Below are positions 62,409 through 64,000 of a DNA stretch of 64,000 nucleotides, one piece after another. The translations under genes and the position numbers were made by a program. Numbering within the stretch: the stretch's first letter is position 1; each line of letters begins with the position of its first letter. The DNA comes from JADJPO01 sp963750395 (lineage in GTDB: Bacteria; Actinomycetota; Actinomycetes; Actinomycetales; Kineosporiaceae), in assembly GCA_963750395.1 (NCBI GenBank), contig CAVVQM010000009.1:124001-188000 (forward strand), given 5' to 3'. The notes under the pieces are model-generated. The model was not told the origin of the DNA, did no database searches, and saw only the letters and a program-made list of their open reading frames with translations.

Positions 62409-63611
62409 ATGAGCCTGCTGGTGACCGGGATCGGCGAGCTGGTGACCAACGACCCCGCACGCGGCGACCCCACCGACCGGCTCGGGCTCGTCCGGGAGGC
62501 GGCCGTGGTCGTGGACGGCGACCGGATCGCCTGGGTCGGCCCGGCCGCCGGCGCACCGGTGGCCGACGAGGCGTGGGACGTCGCCGGCGCGGCGGTGATC
62601 CCCGGATTCGTCGACGCCCACGCGCACCTGGTCTTCGCGGGCGAACGGTCCGCCGAGTTCACCGCCCGGATGACCGGAACTCCCTACGGCGCCGGGGGAA
62701 TCCGGACCACCGTGGCGGCTACCCGGGCCGCCGACGACGATCGCCTGCGCGCCGTGGCCACCCGGCTGGTCGCCGAGATGCGCCGGCAGGGAACCACCAC
62801 GGTGGAGATCAAGTCGGGCTACGGACTGACCATTCACGACGAGGCCCGCTCGCTGCGGATCGCCGCGTCGCTGACCCCCGAGACCACCTACCTCGGCGCC
62901 CACGTCGTGCCGGAGGAGTACGCCGACGACCCAGGCGGTTACGTCGATCTGGTCACCGGGCCGATGCTGGACGCCTGCGCCCCACACGCCCGCTGGGTCG
63001 ACGCCTTCTGCGAGCGGGGCGCCTTCGACGCCGACGCCGCCCGAGCGGTCCTGCAGGCCGGGACGGCGCGCGGGCTGCTCCCCCGCATCCACGCCAACCA
63101 ACTCGGACCGGGGCCGGGTGCGCAACTGGCCGCCGAACTCGGCGCGGCATCGGCCGACCACTGCACGTTCCTGACCGACGACGACGTCGCCGCCCTGGTC
63201 GATGCGGGTGTCGTGGCCACCCTGCTGCCCGCAGTGGAGTTCTCCACCCGTTCGCCGTACCCGGACGCCCGGGCACTGCTGGACGCCGGGGCCACCGTGG
63301 CGCTGGCGACCGACTGCAACCCGGGGTCGTGCTTCACCTCGTCGATGCCGCTGTGCATCGCGCTGGCCGTCACCCAGATGCGGATGAGCCCGGCCGAGGC
63401 GCTGTGGTCGGCCACGGCCGGGGGCGCGGCCTCCCTTCGCCGTGGGGACGTCGGGGCCGTCATCCCGGGGCACCGGGCCGACCTCGCGGTGCTGGACGCG
63501 CCGTCCTATGTCCACCTCGCCTACCGGCCCGGGGTGCCCCTGGTCAGCCGCGTCCTGACCGGTCAGTCCCCCGCGAGCGCCTTGGGCAGGTCGCCGGAGG
63601 AGTTGCGGTAG
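62409..63611 (+). CDS. hutI: Imidazolonepropionase
   Basis: Third step of histidine degradation: imidazolone propionate to formiminoglutamate. The 400-residue amidohydrolase has the metal motif PGFVDAHAHLVFAGERSAEF, IKSGYGLT (substrate loop), GAHVVPEEYADD, IHANQLG and ALATDCNPGSC with the catalytic Asp. ATG 62409 lies six bases after TACGGT (62397-62402). No other hut gene lies in the window. It overlaps the convergent DUF4235 gene by 49 bases. Confidence 0.95.
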   Translation: MSLLVTGIGELVTNDPARGDPTDRLGLVREAAVVVDGDRIAWVGPAAGAPVADEAWDVAGAAVIPGFVDAHAHLVFAGERSAEFTARMTGTPYGAGGIRTTVAATRAADDDRLRAVATRLVAEMRRQGTTTVEIKSGYGLTIHDEARSLRIAASLTPETTYLGAHVVPEEYADDPGGYVDLVTGPMLDACAPHARWVDAFCERGAFDADAARAVLQAGTARGLLPRIHANQLGPGPGAQLAAELGAASADHCTFLTDDDVAALVDAGVVATLLPAVEFSTRSPYPDARALLDAGATVALATDCNPGSCFTSSMPLCIALAVTQMRMSPAEALWSATAGGAASLRRGDVGAVIPGHRADLAVLDAPSYVHLAYRPGVPLVSRVLTGQSPASALGRSPEELR

Positions 63612-63838
63612 TAGCTGGCGGCCTTGCGCTGCGCGGCCAACCGGGCGATCCCGATCACCGCGCCGGACAGCAACGCCCAGGTCACGGCCTCACGCCAGTT
63701 CACGTCCGGGTTGGTCGGGTTCGACGGCGGCTCGTCGCCCGTCGTCGCCTTCCAGGCCGACCGGATGCCGCGGTCGGCGACCGCCGTCGCGGCCGCCGCG
63801 GCGACACCCGCGAGCACCTTCCAGGCCATGGACCCCAT
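63563..63838 (-). CDS. DUF4235 small membrane protein
   Basis: A 91-residue protein with an N-terminal hydrophobic helix (KVLAGVAAAAATAVADRGI), then SAWKATTGDEPPSNPTNPDVNWREAVTWALLSGAVIGIARLAAQRKAASYYR, the DUF4235 pattern. Function is unknown. ATG 63838 has GGAGG five bases upstream. Its 3' end overlaps hutI by 49 bases on the opposite strand. Confidence 0.85.
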   Translation of the reverse strand: MGSMAWKVLAGVAAAAATAVADRGIRSAWKATTGDEPPSNPTNPDVNWREAVTWALLSGAVIGIARLAAQRKAASYYRNSSGDLPKALAGD

Positions 63839-64000
63839 CGCCACCTCCACGATCGCCGCCCGGCCGACTGCCGGGGCACTGCCAGGTAGGACCCCACTGT
63901 CTCATCCCGGGCCGACGACCTCATCCCGAGCCGGTGACCGTGCCCGCGGTGGCTCCCACAGGCGCGGCGGAGTACCGTCGAGGCTGCGACAGGGGAGTGC

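Overview
The window is very GC-rich DNA with dense, mostly convergent or divergent gene pairs, many GTG starts, and families typical of Actinobacteria: a tRNA adenosine deaminase-associated domain, DUF3024, DUF4235, a LytR C-terminal protein, a WHG-type TetR, a deazaflavin-dependent oxidoreductase and DinB/DUF664. The layout and the abundance of PTS systems would fit a Propionibacteriales-like chromosome, but the species cannot be named from sequence alone. No phage, integrase, intact insertion sequence, CRISPR array or biosynthetic cluster is visible.

Layout. 1-4 kb: dnaX (cut by the left edge), the small SRP RNA, a GGDEF-EAL protein and tRNA-Ser(GGA). 4-11.6 kb: a GH3 lipoprotein coupled to a HerA/YjgR-like ATPase, a leaderless small gene with a LytR_C protein, mscL, a DinB/Ddn-like pair divergent from a TetR regulator with twin operator-like sites, and a double-CDGSH iron-sulfur protein. 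12.4-18.6 kb: a complete sugar PTS operon (EIIA-HPr-EI fusion, EIIC-EIIB-EIIB', GH1 6-phospho-beta-glucosidase). 18.8-25.3 kb: accessory zone with two acetyltransferases, several decayed genes, a CrtI-like flavoprotein and two small toxin-antitoxin pairs. 25.6-31.5 kb: tRNA-Ser(CGA), a fused tadA, upp, a PH-domain protein, plsC and an M3 peptidase. 31.5-49 kb: Rieske lipoprotein, trypsin-like protein, metallophosphoesterase, SulP transporter, beta-oxidation-type genes, PHP and OsmC proteins, geranylgeranyl reductase, ferritin, a second GGDEF-EAL protein, an intradiol-dioxygenase-like lipoprotein and an SOS-boxed dinB. 49-49.6 kb: an extragenic repeat array. 49.7-54.8 kb: hrpA, DUF1059 and a SigJ-type sigma factor. 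54.9-60 kb: nagE-nagB-nagA with a divergent GntR regulator and three DasR-like operators. 60-64 kb: lpdA, mmuM, hutI and DUF4235.

How the genes work together. The nag island imports GlcNAc as the 6-phosphate, deacetylates and deaminates it; its EIICBA needs HPr and EI, which the fused protein of the first PTS operon could supply. The GH3 lipoprotein may release GlcNAc from wall fragments. Many starts lie six or seven bases after a TANNNT -10 box without a ribosome-binding site, so leaderless mRNAs appear common, and this was used to choose starts.

Quality note. Four long genes (GGDEF-EAL, EI fusion, M3 peptidase and hrpA, the last twice) carry single extra bases that break otherwise well conserved reading frames. 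Sequencing insertions are the simplest explanation. The decayed genes at 19.4-22 kb look different and are probably real pseudogenes.
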